Source: Caballeronia sp. SEWSISQ10-4 2 | GTDB lineage: Bacteria; Pseudomonadota; Gammaproteobacteria; Burkholderiales; Burkholderiaceae | Assembly (NCBI RefSeq): GCF_030464885.1 | Contig: NZ_JALPRJ010000016.1 | Span: forward strand, 1-64,000 | Direction: 5' to 3' | Length of the DNA: 64,000 nt | Part shown: piece by piece, positions 1 to 10,008 of the stretch | Position numbering within the stretch: position 1 is the first letter of the stretch | Layout of the letters: each line of letters opens with the position of its first letter | Position numbers and translations under genes: made by a program | Notes under the pieces: generated by a model | What the model was told of the DNA's origin: nothing | Database searches by the model: none | The model's input: only the letters and a program-made list of their open reading frames with translations

Positions 1-1
1 G

Positions 2-130
2 GCCAAGAGCATCGGCGGTATGCGCCAGGTGATGGTGCGCGGCTTGAAGAAGGTCGATCAGATGTTCGTGCTGACGATGACCGCGTACAACCTCGTGCGC
101 ATGCGCACCTTGGGACAACTCCGTGCGTAG
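2..130 (+). pseudogene. IS transposase, C-terminal fragment (cut by window edge)
   Basis: An open frame enters from the left edge and stops at TAG 128-130. The 42 visible residues resemble the C-terminal tail of IS5/IS1182-type DDE transposases: a basic helix with VRGLKKVDQMFVL followed by TAYNLVRMRTL. The start and catalytic core lie outside the window, so it cannot be told whether the element is complete. No terminal inverted repeat was recognised just after the stop. The piece fits with the decayed genes that follow it. Confidence 0.7.
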
Positions 131-356
131 CAGCCGCAGTGAACCAAAAATGCGCAAGAGAACGTCATCAACAGGTCCGAAAACCGAAATTAACCGGTCC
201 ATATTTCAAACTATGAGAAATCCCCCGCCGAAAATTCTGATCAAGCTCATGGTTCAGTAAAGTCGGCCTGTATTTCCGCAGCCTGTTAAGCCAGTTCTGT
301 TTCACTGCATATCAAACTCCTATTCCCAGTTCAAGCTTGCTGGCGGGTCAGGTTAA

Positions 357-573
357 GCGATCAATATATCGCTTTCCACACAGGTCGTGCCGTATCGCGA
401 CAATCACGCTTTGCTGGTCGGTACACGTGCAGTCAAGGAATCCGCGTACCAGCGAGGTGGATGTCGAGCCATCCAACGACGTGTTTGTGCTGACCGTCAA
501 GCGGGTGCCAGATGGTTTGCCGGTCGGTACAGTCGTTGATCCTGACGATGGGCCGGAAATCTCGGATAGTTAG
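357..573 (+). pseudogene. Degenerate small ORF, unknown function
   Basis: Two overlapping frames seem to be halves of one protein. One frame from about 357 reads QVVPYRDNHALLVGTRAVK and continues to about 450. The other continues with EVDVEPSNDVFVLTVKRVPDG and stops at 573. Joining them near 450 by one base shift gives a more protein-like sequence than either frame alone. No start codon or ribosome binding site is convincing. I do not recognise the family. The rest of 131-920 shows no intact gene. Confidence 0.25.
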
Positions 574-920
574 GAAAACCTATTTATAGATCCGTGGCGG
601 GCTTGGTGGGGGGCGGCGCCAGCTGTGAAGACGAGACGCTCGCTATCTCTTGTGGCGCTTTGAAACGGAGTTCTATGGCCACGCGGCTACCGATCAACCG
701 GACGCAAGAATGCTGCAAACAAGTCTTCACGGTCTGATGTTCACGCGACAAGGGACGATCGGGTGTAATAGCGGAATGGCCGCACCTGGCAGGACTGAGA
801 CTGTCTTGGCCGGCGGCACACGTTCCACATCGAATCTTCAACGTCAAACACCCCCTTTCATGGCATCACGGATCCGCAACGGCGCTACACTAAAAAGGAA
901 GCCGCACGCCGGAGAAAGCC

Positions 921-1164
921 ATGACAGACTTTGACCCTGATACCACCTTTCGGTGGTTACCTCACCCCGGAGCAAAGCGCGATGCTTAAAGACATGCTGC
1001 AACCCCCAGGTGACGACAACGACGAATTCGACGCCTCGGTAGACGAGACGAAAGCGGCCGCCGAGCGCGCAATGGGTTCCGTTGAAGAAGAGATGGATCC
1101 CACCGAGGCGAGCGAGGAGTGGAACGCGATGGAGTCGGAAATTATGAAAGGGCCGAAGCGGTAA
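921..1164 (+). pseudogene. Small acidic protein, frameshifted
   Basis: A good Shine-Dalgarno (GGAG at 911-914) precedes ATG 921. That frame reads MTDFDPDTTF and then meets a stop at about 989. One base later (extra C near 951) the next frame continues as GGYLTPEQSAMLKDMLQPPG and runs through an acidic helical tail to the stop at 1164. The strong RBS sits on one frame and the long coding stretch on the other, which argues for a one-base insertion, either real decay or a sequencing error. The repaired product would be about 80 residues, strongly acidic and probably cytoplasmic. An alternative is an intact gene from the TTG at 931. Function unknown. Confidence 0.4.
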
Positions 1165-1291
1165 GGCTAGTGGGGCCGATTGCGAAGTTTCTCTCATCGC
1201 TGCTGCGTGCGCTTTCTACGCTTGAGCGCCAGTCTCGGCCCATCGACACACGGGGCCGCGATATTTCCATCGGACACACGAGGGGCTGAAG

Positions 1292-1549
1292 ATGCGACTG
1301 ATCGAACCGGATGAACACAAGGAGTTTCTTGCGACCTTGGAGCGCATTGGTCTGGCAAGAGATGATTTCAGTCTTCAGGAAACGGATACGACGGATCCCA
1401 AAGGCGACGAGAATTTCGGTCTGCAGGGCTATGTCGTCATTACCAGACTATCGACGCGGGTGACGAAGGAATACAGAATCGGCGACGAAGGCGACTGGCT
1501 AGAGCATTTCAGGAAAGATCTCAAAGCGGGCGCTTTCGATCTGGAATGA
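1292..1549 (+). CDS. Conserved hypothetical protein, 85 aa
   Basis: Intact small ORF starting at ATG 1292, ending at TGA 1549. The product is 85 residues, charged, with a central segment YVVITRLSTRVTKEYRIGDE that looks like two beta strands, and no signal peptide or membrane segment, so it is probably cytoplasmic. It resembles small uncharacterised proteins I associate with Burkholderia chromosomes, but I cannot name a domain. It stands alone between broken genes and may be the only intact coding sequence left in the first 2 kb. Confidence 0.5.
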   Translation: MRLIEPDEHKEFLATLERIGLARDDFSLQETDTTDPKGDENFGLQGYVVITRLSTRVTKEYRIGDEGDWLEHFRKDLKAGAFDLE

Positions 1550-1656
1550 AATTCCGCATGCCATTGGAGCGAAGGTGACAAATTGCTGCCTGAGCTTGCG
1601 CGCTCTCGGTTTGGACTTTGTCCGGTGCCTGCGCTTCAATTGAATGGCCGTAACTT

Positions 1657-1840
1657 TTGCTACCGCGACACGTGAATGCGTTGGCCGCGCTGGGCGAAGG
1701 ACAAATTCGCTGCCTCGGGGCGGCGATCCTGCTCGCCAAGGCTCACAGCGTACGCACGCCGCTCATCATTTTCGACGACGCGATCAACGCGATCGACCAC
1801 GACAACCGCAGCGGCAACCGCCAACTGGGCGGCGCGTTAG
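1657..1840 (+). pseudogene. ATPase fragment with ABC signature and Walker B-like motif
   Basis: The frame contains NALAALGEGQIRCLGAAILL followed by PLIIFDDAINAIDHDNR. This is the layout of the C-terminal half of SbcC/RecF-like ABC ATPases: a signature loop (GEGQ), then a Walker B-like acidic strand (IIFDDAIN). Homology breaks after DNRSGNR, and the frame then runs through low-quality sequence to a stop at 1917. The N-terminal half with Walker A is absent upstream. It is therefore a remnant. Such ATPases are common in mobile and defence-rich islands, which suits the setting beside a tRNA gene. Confidence 0.55.
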
Positions 1841-2012
1841 CGTCATGCAGTAGTCATCCACTTTCCCCGCAAGTCTTATCACTTCGGTCTTGTCCGTCTA
1901 ACGAAAAACCAGTCTGAGTCTTACTAATTCCGTTTCCCAACACGACTTACGAGGCCCGCCAGACCGACGCTGTGTTGGGGTCAATGTTCGAGTCAAACAA
2001 CACATAATAAAA

Positions 2013-2044
2013 AAGGCCTTACGAACGAATGCTCGTAAGGCCTT
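2013..2044 (-). terminator. Rho-independent terminator of tRNA-Pro
   Basis: Near-perfect 12-bp inverted repeat (AAGGCCTTACGA on each arm) which, read on the minus strand, is followed by a run of T residues (the plus strand has poly-A at 2009-2014). It lies 9 nt beyond the CCA end of the tRNA gene. Confidence 0.85.
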
Positions 2045-2052
2045 GATTTTAC

Positions 2053-2129
<77 letters not shown>

Positions 2130-2402
2130 AAAGACGCAAAGTATATCAGACAGTCTTGGATTTTAGAACCTGCGGGCTCATTTTTGAACCCAAAGCCCGT
2201 CAGTTTCACTCATCGATGGAGCAAATGGCGTTCATTCCGCCATCGTGGCAGATGCCGGAAACGGCCCTGCGGCTTAGGCCGATCGAGGCAGACCCGCACG
2301 ACCGCCAACCTCAATACCGCAACTCCGACTGCGTGTACTCTGACGTTTGAATAACCACCGACGGTTCCGCACGCCGCTCTCGCAGCCGGAATCTCACCGC
2401 CA

Positions 2403-2691
2403 TCAACGCAGCAACGCAGCAACGGCACAGGGAATCGCATACGCCATTGCATGTTTGCCAAAGGCCGACAGCGACGATAAATCGATGTAACGCTCTCGAT
2501 CCGCGGTCGTCGCGGAAGCGAAAACAAAAGTCAGCGTGAAATCCAGCACCATCGCCAGAACGCAGAAGCCGATGAATATCAGCTCGCCGTTCCAGGCCGG
2601 TGCGCGGCGTCCGGCGTTCAGTGTTGCAGATCAACAGGGCCGCTGCCAGCAGGAGAAAATTGAGGATCAACGGAAACCAGGGGAAATTCAT
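2403..2691 (-). pseudogene. Small membrane protein, frameshifted
   Basis: From ATG 2691 the minus strand reads MNFPWFPLILNFLLLAAALL, a transmembrane helix, then loses sense. In the +1-related frame the sequence continues LNAGRRAPAWNGELIFIGFC and a second hydrophobic stretch VLAMVLDFTLTFVFA, then ends AYAIPCAVAALLR with TGA at 2403-2405. Joining the frames near 2620 gives a roughly 96-residue protein with two or three membrane helices. A single indel explains the break, so this is either a recent pseudogene or a sequence error. The family is not recognised. Confidence 0.55.
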
Positions 2692-2811
2692 CACACGCCG
2701 CTTGGCAGTCTTGGTAGTGGAAGGAAAGAGCCTTCGGTCGTCATTTCCAGGGAATTGAACGAGCGAATCGGCGCGATCTTCACACGAGCGGTTACGTGAT
2801 TTGAATACGAT

Positions 2812-3780
2812 TTATCCTGGTTTTCGAGGCGATCGCGAGGAGCCGCGGGAGCGGGCGGGCGCATTGACGCGTGGCATGGAAGCGTCGACGGAATCATCGG
2901 CGGCGAGTGCTTCCGAGACAAAATCGATGAACGTACGCACCTTCGTCGTCATGTATTTGCGGCTCGTGTAGACGGCATAGACGCGCGGCGCGAACGTCGT
3001 GTACTCGGGGAAAAGATGCGTCAGTACACCCGACGCCAGTTCTTGCGCGACGATCCATTCAGGGAGGTAGGCAAGGCCAAGTCCGGCGCGCACAAGCTGT
3101 AGCGACATGGAGCTGTCGTTGGTCTTGAGCACGGCGTTGTTCTTCACCACGAAAACCCCATCGGGACCGGAAAACTCAACCGTGTCCACACTGGTGTAAG
3201 TTGGCAGCACGATTTCACGACGTTCGCTGAGTTCGCTGGGATGCCGCGGATAACCCCGCTGCTTCAAATAGTCCGGCGAACCCACGAGCACGAACGGCAC
3301 GTTGCAGAGTGGCCGCACGATCATCGTAGGCGAGGGTTCCGAGGTTGCGCGCAACGCCATGTCGTAGCCTTCCTCCACCAGATCGACGAAGCGGTTTTCC
3401 AGCCTCAGATCGATCAGCACGTCCGGGTAACGCGCGCGGTACGCAACCAGGATATCGGCGAATTTCGCGGTCGCGAACCAGCCCGGCGCGGTGATCTTCA
3501 ACACACCTCGCGGCTGATCGGTCTGCGATCCGACCGCGGCTTCCGCGGCTTGCAGGATATCCAGCGCTTCCCGGCACTGCTCGTAATAAACGCTGCCGGC
3601 TTCCGTCAGGCTCAGATGGCGCGTGGTCCGGTTCAACAGGCGCACGCCGAGTTGCCGTTCGAGATTCGCGACGTGTTTGCTGGTCATCGCCGTGGAAATA
3701 TCGAGCCGCTCGGCAGCTTTTACAAAACTGCCTGCTTCTACAACATCGCGGAACACTCGCAAGCTGGTTAACGCATCCAT
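2812..3780 (-). CDS. LysR-family transcriptional regulator
   Basis: 322-residue LysR-type regulator. The N-terminal winged helix-turn-helix is clear in residues 1-60 (MDALTSLRVFRDVVEAGSF, then AERLDISTAMTSKHVANLER), followed by a periplasmic-binding-like effector domain from about residue 90. The subgroup resembles CrgA/DmlR/AaeR regulators, which have the DRP-RGVLKITAP-type linker. I take the ATG at 3778-3780, nine codons inside the longest frame, because homologues begin MDxLxxLxxF. A basic Ser/Arg-rich tail of about 20 residues ends the protein. It is the outermost of three regulators transcribed away from the pca genes. Its target is unknown, and it may control a missing or distant neighbour. 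Confidence 0.85.
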   Translation of the reverse strand: MDALTSLRVFRDVVEAGSFVKAAERLDISTAMTSKHVANLERQLGVRLLNRTTRHLSLTEAGSVYYEQCREALDILQAAEAAVGSQTDQPRGVLKITAPGWFATAKFADILVAYRARYPDVLIDLRLENRFVDLVEEGYDMALRATSEPSPTMIVRPLCNVPFVLVGSPDYLKQRGYPRHPSELSERREIVLPTYTSVDTVEFSGPDGVFVVKNNAVLKTNDSSMSLQLVRAGLGLAYLPEWIVAQELASGVLTHLFPEYTTFAPRVYAVYTSRKYMTTKVRTFIDFVSEALAADDSVDASMPRVNAPARSRGSSRSPRKPG

Positions 3781-3827
3781 GACTCGGCATCCATGACACT
3801 TTCCCAACAGGAAACAAAGCGCTCAGT

Positions 3828-4814
3828 TTAGCGGCGTTTGTCGTCACGACGCGATTGCTCGGGACGCTTTGGCCACTCGTCGAGTTCATCGTTGAAAAGC
3901 GATGCGACCACGCCGCGCAGCCACATCGTGCGCGGATCGTTGTGAAATTTCCGGTGCCAGTGCTGCTTCAGATCGAAGTGCGGCAAGGGCAGCGGCGGTT
4001 CAGCCAGCGTGATGGACGCGTGTTCAGCCACATAGGCGTAGCCGATGGCATGCGGCACGGTCGCGATCAGGTCGGTACGAGAAAGGATGAACGGCAAGCT
4101 CATGAAATGCGGCGTCTCGAGCACGGCGCGGCGATGGATGCGTTTTTTATCGAGGTAATTTTCCAGGACCTCTTGGCTTCGTCCCTCCGCGCGCACGACC
4201 GCGTGGCCGCATTCCACGTATTGCGCGAGCGTCAGCGGGCCGCGTGAGCACGGATGATCGCGCCGCATCAGGCAAATGAAGCGATGCGAAAAGAGCCGCT
4301 GCTGGAAGAAATTGTTGCCGGCGAGATCGGGGAAATAACCGACGGCCAGATCGATGTCGCCGCTTTCCAGGCCGCGTTCGACCTGATCGTGTTTCAACGA
4401 TACCGACCGCAGATTCGCCCGTGGTGCGACGCTGGCAAGCGTCTGCAACAAGCGCGGCAAGAACACGATTTCACCGACATCCGAGAGCGCGATGGCGAAA
4501 GTGTCGGTAGTGACGGCGGGATCGAAATGCTGGGTATCGAGCAACCCGCGCTCGATCCGGTTCAGCGCCTCACGAGCCACCGGCACGAGCGCGAGGGCGC
4601 GCGGCGTCGGCTCCATGCCGCGCGACGTCCGCACGAACAACGGATCGTTGAAATACTCGCGCAAGCGGCCGAGCGCCGTACTGACACGCGGCTGGCTCAC
4701 GCCCAGCCGCTCGGCCGCGCGGCTCACGTTGCGCGTCTCCTCGATCGCGACCAGATACGGGATCAGGTTCAGATCGAGGTCGTGCAGCGCTAGTTCACCG
4801 GGTTTCATCGCCAT
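3828..4814 (-). CDS. LysR-family transcriptional regulator (NahR/NodD-like)
   Basis: 328 residues. The HTH domain reads DLNLIPYLVAIEETRNVSRA then LGVSQPRVSTALGRLREYF and DPLFVRTSRGMEPTPRA, the hallmark of the NodD/NahR/LeuO branch of LysR regulators, which often respond to aromatic compounds. The effector domain runs from about residue 95 to 300. A GGAGG lies 11 nt before ATG 4814; ATG 4808 is an alternative start. It sits between the IclR gene (24 nt downstream of its stop) and the other LysR gene, so the three could be co-transcribed. A link to aromatic catabolism is plausible from subgroup and place, not shown. Confidence 0.85.
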   Translation of the reverse strand: MAMKPGELALHDLDLNLIPYLVAIEETRNVSRAAERLGVSQPRVSTALGRLREYFNDPLFVRTSRGMEPTPRALALVPVAREALNRIERGLLDTQHFDPAVTTDTFAIALSDVGEIVFLPRLLQTLASVAPRANLRSVSLKHDQVERGLESGDIDLAVGYFPDLAGNNFFQQRLFSHRFICLMRRDHPCSRGPLTLAQYVECGHAVVRAEGRSQEVLENYLDKKRIHRRAVLETPHFMSLPFILSRTDLIATVPHAIGYAYVAEHASITLAEPPLPLPHFDLKQHWHRKFHNDPRTMWLRGVVASLFNDELDEWPKRPEQSRRDDKRR

Positions 4815-4837
4815 GATTTGATCGGCCTCCGCCTGGC

Positions 4838-5653
4838 CTAGCCACGTCTCGCGACCATTTCGGAGACGCGCTGGGCCGCCTCCAGCAGCGGTTCGAGGAA
4901 CACTTTCACCATCTGCTTCGCGTTCTTGCGCTGCGCGTTGCCGCTGATGTTCAGCGCCGCGATCACGCGTCCCTGACGGTCGCGGATGGGCGCGGACATC
5001 GAAATGAGGCCTTCCTCCAGTTCCTGGTCGACGATGGCCCAGCCTTGCTTGCGCACCACGGCGAGCGCGGCTTTCAGCGCGGGTTTATCGGTGATCGTAC
5101 GCGGCGTGCGGGCTTCCAGCGCACTGGCGTCAAGCACGGCGTCGAGTTTGTCGTCGTCGAGGGCGGCGAGCAGTACCCGTCCCAGCGACGTGCAAAACGC
5201 CGGCAGACGGCTGCCGATAGACAGGTTGATCGTGATGATCTTGTGCGTAGGCACGCGCAGCACGTACACGATTTCCGTGCCGTCCAGCACGGCGGCCGAA
5301 CAACTCTCGTGCACCTGGCCAACAAGCTCTTCCATGACCGGTTCGGCGAGATTCCAGAACGGCATCGACGTCAGATAGGCAAAACCGAGGTCGAGGATTT
5401 TTGCCGTGAGCGTGAAATAGCGGCCGTCTGCATCGACATAACCGAGCGCCTGGAGCGTCAGCAAAATGCGGCGCGCGCCGGCGCGAGTCAACCCGGACGC
5501 AGCAGCGACTTCCGACAAGGTCTGCGCCGGGCGCGTAGCATCGAAGGAGCGAATCACCGACAAACCGCGCGCGAACGATTGCACATAAGCATCGCCCGGC
5601 CGGGAGGATGGCTCCGGGTCCGGCAATTGGGCTTCGGCAGAAGAGGTGGTCAT
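4838..5653 (-). CDS. IclR-family regulator, probable regulator of the pca operon
   Basis: 271-residue IclR regulator. The N-terminal winged HTH (residues about 25-85) includes SFARGLSVIRSFDATRPAQT and AAASGLTRAGARRILLTLQ. The C-terminal ligand domain has the family signature around GTEIVYVLRV and CTSLGRVLLAAL. It closely resembles the PcaR/PobR/PcaU branch, whose ligands are 3-oxoadipate or related aromatic acids. The ATG at 5651-5653 is preceded by AGGAC; the longest frame starts 20 codons earlier but that part is built from an 11-bp DNA repeat. Divergent from pcaI with about 260 bp between, holding two palindromes of the type such proteins bind. Assignment as the pca regulator is inference from family and context. 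Confidence 0.85.
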   Translation of the reverse strand: MTTSSAEAQLPDPEPSSRPGDAYVQSFARGLSVIRSFDATRPAQTLSEVAAASGLTRAGARRILLTLQALGYVDADGRYFTLTAKILDLGFAYLTSMPFWNLAEPVMEELVGQVHESCSAAVLDGTEIVYVLRVPTHKIITINLSIGSRLPAFCTSLGRVLLAALDDDKLDAVLDASALEARTPRTITDKPALKAALAVVRKQGWAIVDQELEEGLISMSAPIRDRQGRVIAALNISGNAQRKNAKQMVKVFLEPLLEAAQRVSEMVARRG

Positions 5654-5678
5654 CGTGGTTTCGTCCTGTGAATCGGAT

Positions 5679-5720
5679 AAATCGCGGGTAAATCGCGGGT
5701 AAATCGCGGACAAATCGGTA
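5679..5720. repeat. 11-bp tandem repeat upstream of the IclR gene
   Basis: Three consecutive 11-bp units AAATCGCGGGT (5679-5689, 5690-5700 and 5701-5711, the last ending GAC), with partial copies on both sides (AATCGGATA at 5671 and AAATCGGTA at 5712). The array lies 26-60 nt before the chosen ATG of the minus-strand IclR gene, so it would be in its 5' leader or promoter. Confidence 0.9.
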
Positions 5721-5735
5721 CAAACCCGAGGTTCA

Positions 5736-5765
5736 TTGACAACGCAACGAATGCGGGAATACCAT
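5736..5765 (+). promoter_or_regulatory. Candidate sigma-70 promoter for pcaI
   Basis: TTGACA at 5736-5741 matches the -35 consensus. The best-spaced -10 is TACCAT (5760-5765, 18-bp spacer), which is weak, as expected for an activator-dependent promoter. The two palindromic operators begin 8 bp further on. Confidence 0.4.
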
Positions 5766-5772
5766 GACGCTT

Positions 5773-5787
5773 GTTCGTTAAACGAAT
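5773..5787. promoter_or_regulatory. Palindromic operator candidate 1 (IclR type)
   Basis: GTTCG-TTAAA-CGAAT, a 15-bp near-perfect inverted repeat of the form GTTCG-N5-CGAAY. The second copy lies 19 bp away, centre to centre. As I recall, Pseudomonas PcaR recognises a related 15-bp GTTCG-containing repeat at pcaIJ. Likely target of the adjacent IclR regulator. Confidence 0.6.
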
Positions 5788-5791
5788 CTAT

Positions 5792-5806
5792 GTTCGCACA
5801 GCGAAC
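5792..5806. promoter_or_regulatory. Palindromic operator candidate 2 (IclR type)
   Basis: GTTCG-CACAG-CGAAC with an extra C/G pair inside, a perfect 6-bp-arm palindrome (GTTCGC-ACA-GCGAAC). It matches operator candidate 1 and lies about 105 bp before pcaI. Confidence 0.6.
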
Positions 5807-5911
5807 TTAAAGATGCAAGCAATGCCGGTCGAAATCAGGTCACCCGGCGCGCTTCGGTTCAGTTGCAATGCGGCTTCGATGCATTCAGCATTCGTCAAAG
5901 GAAGAGACGGC

Positions 5912-6616
5912 ATGATCAACAAGATTTTCGACTCGCTGAGTTCAGCGGTGAAGGACGTTCAGGACGGCGCGACCGTGATGATCGGGGGATTCGGCACGGC
6001 GGGCATGCCGTCTGAACTGATCGATGCACTGATCGAACAGGGTGCGCGCGAGCTCACGATCGTGAACAACAATGCGGGCAACGGCGAGACCGGTCTGGCG
6101 GCGCTGCTGAAAGCGAAACGCGTGCGCAAGATCATCTGCTCGTTTCCGCGCCAGAGCGATTCGCAAGTGTTTGACGGGTTGTACCGCGCGGGCGAACTCG
6201 AACTCGAGCTCGTGCCGCAAGGCAATCTCGCCGAGCGCATTCGCGCGGCGGGCGCGGGCATCGGCGGATTTTTCACGCCCACGGCGTATGGCACGAAGCT
6301 GGCGGAAGGCAAGGAGACGCGTCTTATCGATGGCCGGCATTACGTGCTCGAAGCGCCGCTGCATGCGGACTTCGCGCTGATCAAGGCGTTCAAGGGCGAC
6401 CGCTGGGGCAACCTCGTGTATCGCAAGACGGCGCGCAACTTCGGACCGATCATGGCGATGGCAGCGAAGACGGCCATCGTGCAGGTCTCGCAGGTGGTGC
6501 CGCTCGGCGCGCTGGATCCGGAAGACATCGTGACGCCGGGCATCTTCGTGCAGCGCGTGATCGAAGTGCCGCAAGCGGTGCACGCGGCAGAGCTGGTGGC
6601 AGCGAAAGCGGCTTAA
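5912..6616 (+). CDS. pcaI: 3-oxoadipate CoA-transferase subunit A
   Basis: 234-residue alpha subunit of the succinyl-CoA:3-oxoadipate CoA-transferase. With PcaJ it moves CoA from succinyl-CoA to 3-oxoadipate, the penultimate step of the beta-ketoadipate pathway, in the cytoplasm. The N-terminus INKIFDSLSSAV, then DGATVMIGGFGTAGMPSELI, and GGFFTPTAYGT in the middle are typical of type I CoA-transferase alpha chains. The start is ATG 5912, preceded by GGAAGAGACGG; the longer frame upstream crosses the operator region and is not coding. First gene of a six-gene operon, divergent from the IclR gene. Confidence 0.93.
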   Translation: MINKIFDSLSSAVKDVQDGATVMIGGFGTAGMPSELIDALIEQGARELTIVNNNAGNGETGLAALLKAKRVRKIICSFPRQSDSQVFDGLYRAGELELELVPQGNLAERIRAAGAGIGGFFTPTAYGTKLAEGKETRLIDGRHYVLEAPLHADFALIKAFKGDRWGNLVYRKTARNFGPIMAMAAKTAIVQVSQVVPLGALDPEDIVTPGIFVQRVIEVPQAVHAAELVAAKAA

Positions 6617-6726
6617 ACAGAGCTGCTTTTGTGCAAGCAGCGCATGCGGCGATTCTGAGGCTAGCTTCTTAGGCTCGCTTCTTAGCCCAAGCCGCAACAA
6701 CGAATGCATCAAGCAAGGACATCGAC

Positions 6727-7395
6727 ATGAAAAAACTGACTCGTGACGAAATGGCGCAACGCGTCGCCCGTGACATTCAGGAAGGCGCGTACGTGAATCT
6801 GGGCATCGGCGTGCCGACGCTCGTTGCCAACCATCTCGCAGCCGATCGCGAAATCTTCCTGCATAGCGAAAACGGTCTGCTCGGCATGGGCCCGGCGCCG
6901 GAGAAAGGCGCGGAAGACGACGAACTGATCAATGCCGGAAAACAGCACGTCACGCTGCTCACAGGCGGCGCCTATTTCCACCACGCCGATTCGTTCGCGA
7001 TGATGCGCGGCGGCCACCTCGACATCTGCGTGCTCGGCGCGTTCCAGGTGTCGGCCAAGGGCGATCTCGCGAACTGGCACACGGGCGCGCCCGACGCCAT
7101 CCCCGCTGTCGGCGGCGCGATGGACCTGGCAATCGGCGCGAAGAAGGTCTACGTGATGATGGAACTGCTCACCAAGCAAGGCGAAAGCAAGCTGGTGGCC
7201 GAATGTTCGTATCCGGTGACGGGCGTGAATTGCGTGAATCGCGTGTACACGGATCATGGTGTGTTCGACGTGACGCCGAATGGCTTCGTGGTGCGGGAAA
7301 TTATCGAAGGTCTGTCGTTCGACGAACTTCAGAAACTGGCGCAAGTGCCGCTGACGTTTGAACCGCTCGAAGCGGCTTCGACGCTCGAAGCGTAA
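6727..7395 (+). CDS. pcaJ: 3-oxoadipate CoA-transferase subunit B
   Basis: 222-residue beta subunit partner of PcaI. It carries the family signature SENGLLGMGP, whose glutamate (about residue 48) forms the glutamyl-CoA thioester intermediate, and the N-terminal GAYVNLGIGVPTLVANHL. Length is normal. Start ATG 6727 follows AAGGACATCGAC. It lies 110 bp after pcaI, a wider gap than between later genes of the operon, but no terminator is visible there. Confidence 0.94.
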   Translation: MKKLTRDEMAQRVARDIQEGAYVNLGIGVPTLVANHLAADREIFLHSENGLLGMGPAPEKGAEDDELINAGKQHVTLLTGGAYFHHADSFAMMRGGHLDICVLGAFQVSAKGDLANWHTGAPDAIPAVGGAMDLAIGAKKVYVMMELLTKQGESKLVAECSYPVTGVNCVNRVYTDHGVFDVTPNGFVVREIIEGLSFDELQKLAQVPLTFEPLEAASTLEA

Positions 7396-7420
7396 TCAGG
7401 GAGTAGTCAAGGAGATGGGC

Positions 7421-8622
<1,202 letters not shown>

Positions 8623-8623
<1 letters not shown>

Positions 8624-10008
8624 TGTCTGAGCCGACATTTTCGGCGGCGGGACGGCTGACGGATCTGCTCTGCGGCACGCGTGAGATGAACACCGTGTGG
8701 TCCGCGCGCCAGACCGTTCAGTCGATGCTGGATGTCGAGGCGGCGCTCGCGCGGGCATCGGCGCTTCATGGCGTGATTCCGGTGGCCGCGGTCGACGCGA
8801 TCGTGGTTGCGTGCAACGCTGATTTCATCGATGCCGACGCGTTGATGGCCGGCGCCGCATCCGGCGGCAATCTCGCGATTCCGCTGGTGAAGCAACTGAC
8901 CGCCGCGGTCAAACTTAAAGACGCCGATGCCGCTAAATTCGTGCATTGGGGTGCGACGAGTCAGGACATCATCGATACCGGCACGGTTTTGCAACTGCGC
9001 GCGACGTTCGATTTATTGGAAGCCGGATTGAACGAGGCTTCCGACGCGTTGGCGCTTCAGGCGCAGAAATATCGTGGAACGCCGGCGATCGGCCGGACCT
9101 GGCTCCAGCAGGCTTTGCCGATCACGCTTGGCCTTAAATTCGCTCAGTGGCTGGATGCGTTGATGCGGCATCGCGAGCGTCTGGCTCAATGCCGGGCGCG
9201 CGTGCTTGCGCTGCAGTTCGGCGGCGCGGCGGGCACCTTGGCCAGTTTGCGGGACAAAGCGCCTTTGGTCGCTCAGGCTTTAGCCGACGAGCTCAGCTTG
9301 AACCTTCCTTCACTTCCGTGGCATACCCAACGCGACCGCATCGCGGAAGCAGCGGCGTGCTTCGGTATGCTCATCGGCACGCTTGGGAAGATAGCCCGAG
9401 ATATCTCGCTGCAGATGCAAACGGAAATCGGCGAACTGGCCGAACCGGCTGCAGCAGGCAAGGGCGGATCGTCGACGATGCCGCACAAGCGCAATCCCGT
9501 CGGCTGCGCCGCTGTTCTCACCGCCGCGATGCGCGCGCCGAACCTGGTCGCGACCGTATTCGGCGGCCTGGTCCAGGAGCATGAACGCGCGCTTGGCGGC
9601 TGGCAGGCTGAATGGGAAGCGCTGCCCGATCTTGCTCGCCTGACGGGCGGTGCGCTCGCACAGATCACGGCGATCGTGTCGAATATCGAAGTGAACACCG
9701 AACGGCTCGCCGCCAATCTCGATCTCACTCACGGACTGATTCTCGGCGAAGCCGTGATGCTTGCGCTCGGTGACCGTATTGGCAGGCTCGACGCGCATAC
9801 GCTTGTGGAGCATGCATCAAAGCAAGCCGTGGCGACCGGCGCGACCCTTTACGACGTGCTCTCGAACGACGAGCGTGTCACCCAGCACCTGTCTCTTGTT
9901 CAACTGCAAGCGTTGCTCGACCCGGCGAACTACGCCGGTCAGGCGCACGCTTTCGTCGATGCGGCGTTGCTTTTGCATCGATTCCCTTCATCCAGGAGTC
10001 TTCCGTAA
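8623..10008 (+). CDS. pcaB: 3-carboxy-cis,cis-muconate cycloisomerase
   Basis: 461-residue member of the fumarase/aspartase superfamily. It lactonises 3-carboxy-cis,cis-muconate to 4-carboxymuconolactone. The superfamily signature GGSSTMPHKRNPVGC is near residue 285, and HWGATSQDIIDTG near 108 carries the other catalytic region. ATG 8623 overlaps the TGA of pcaF by one base, and its TAA overlaps the pcaD ATG in the same way, so pcaF-B-D are tightly coupled. Length matches the family. Confidence 0.94.
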
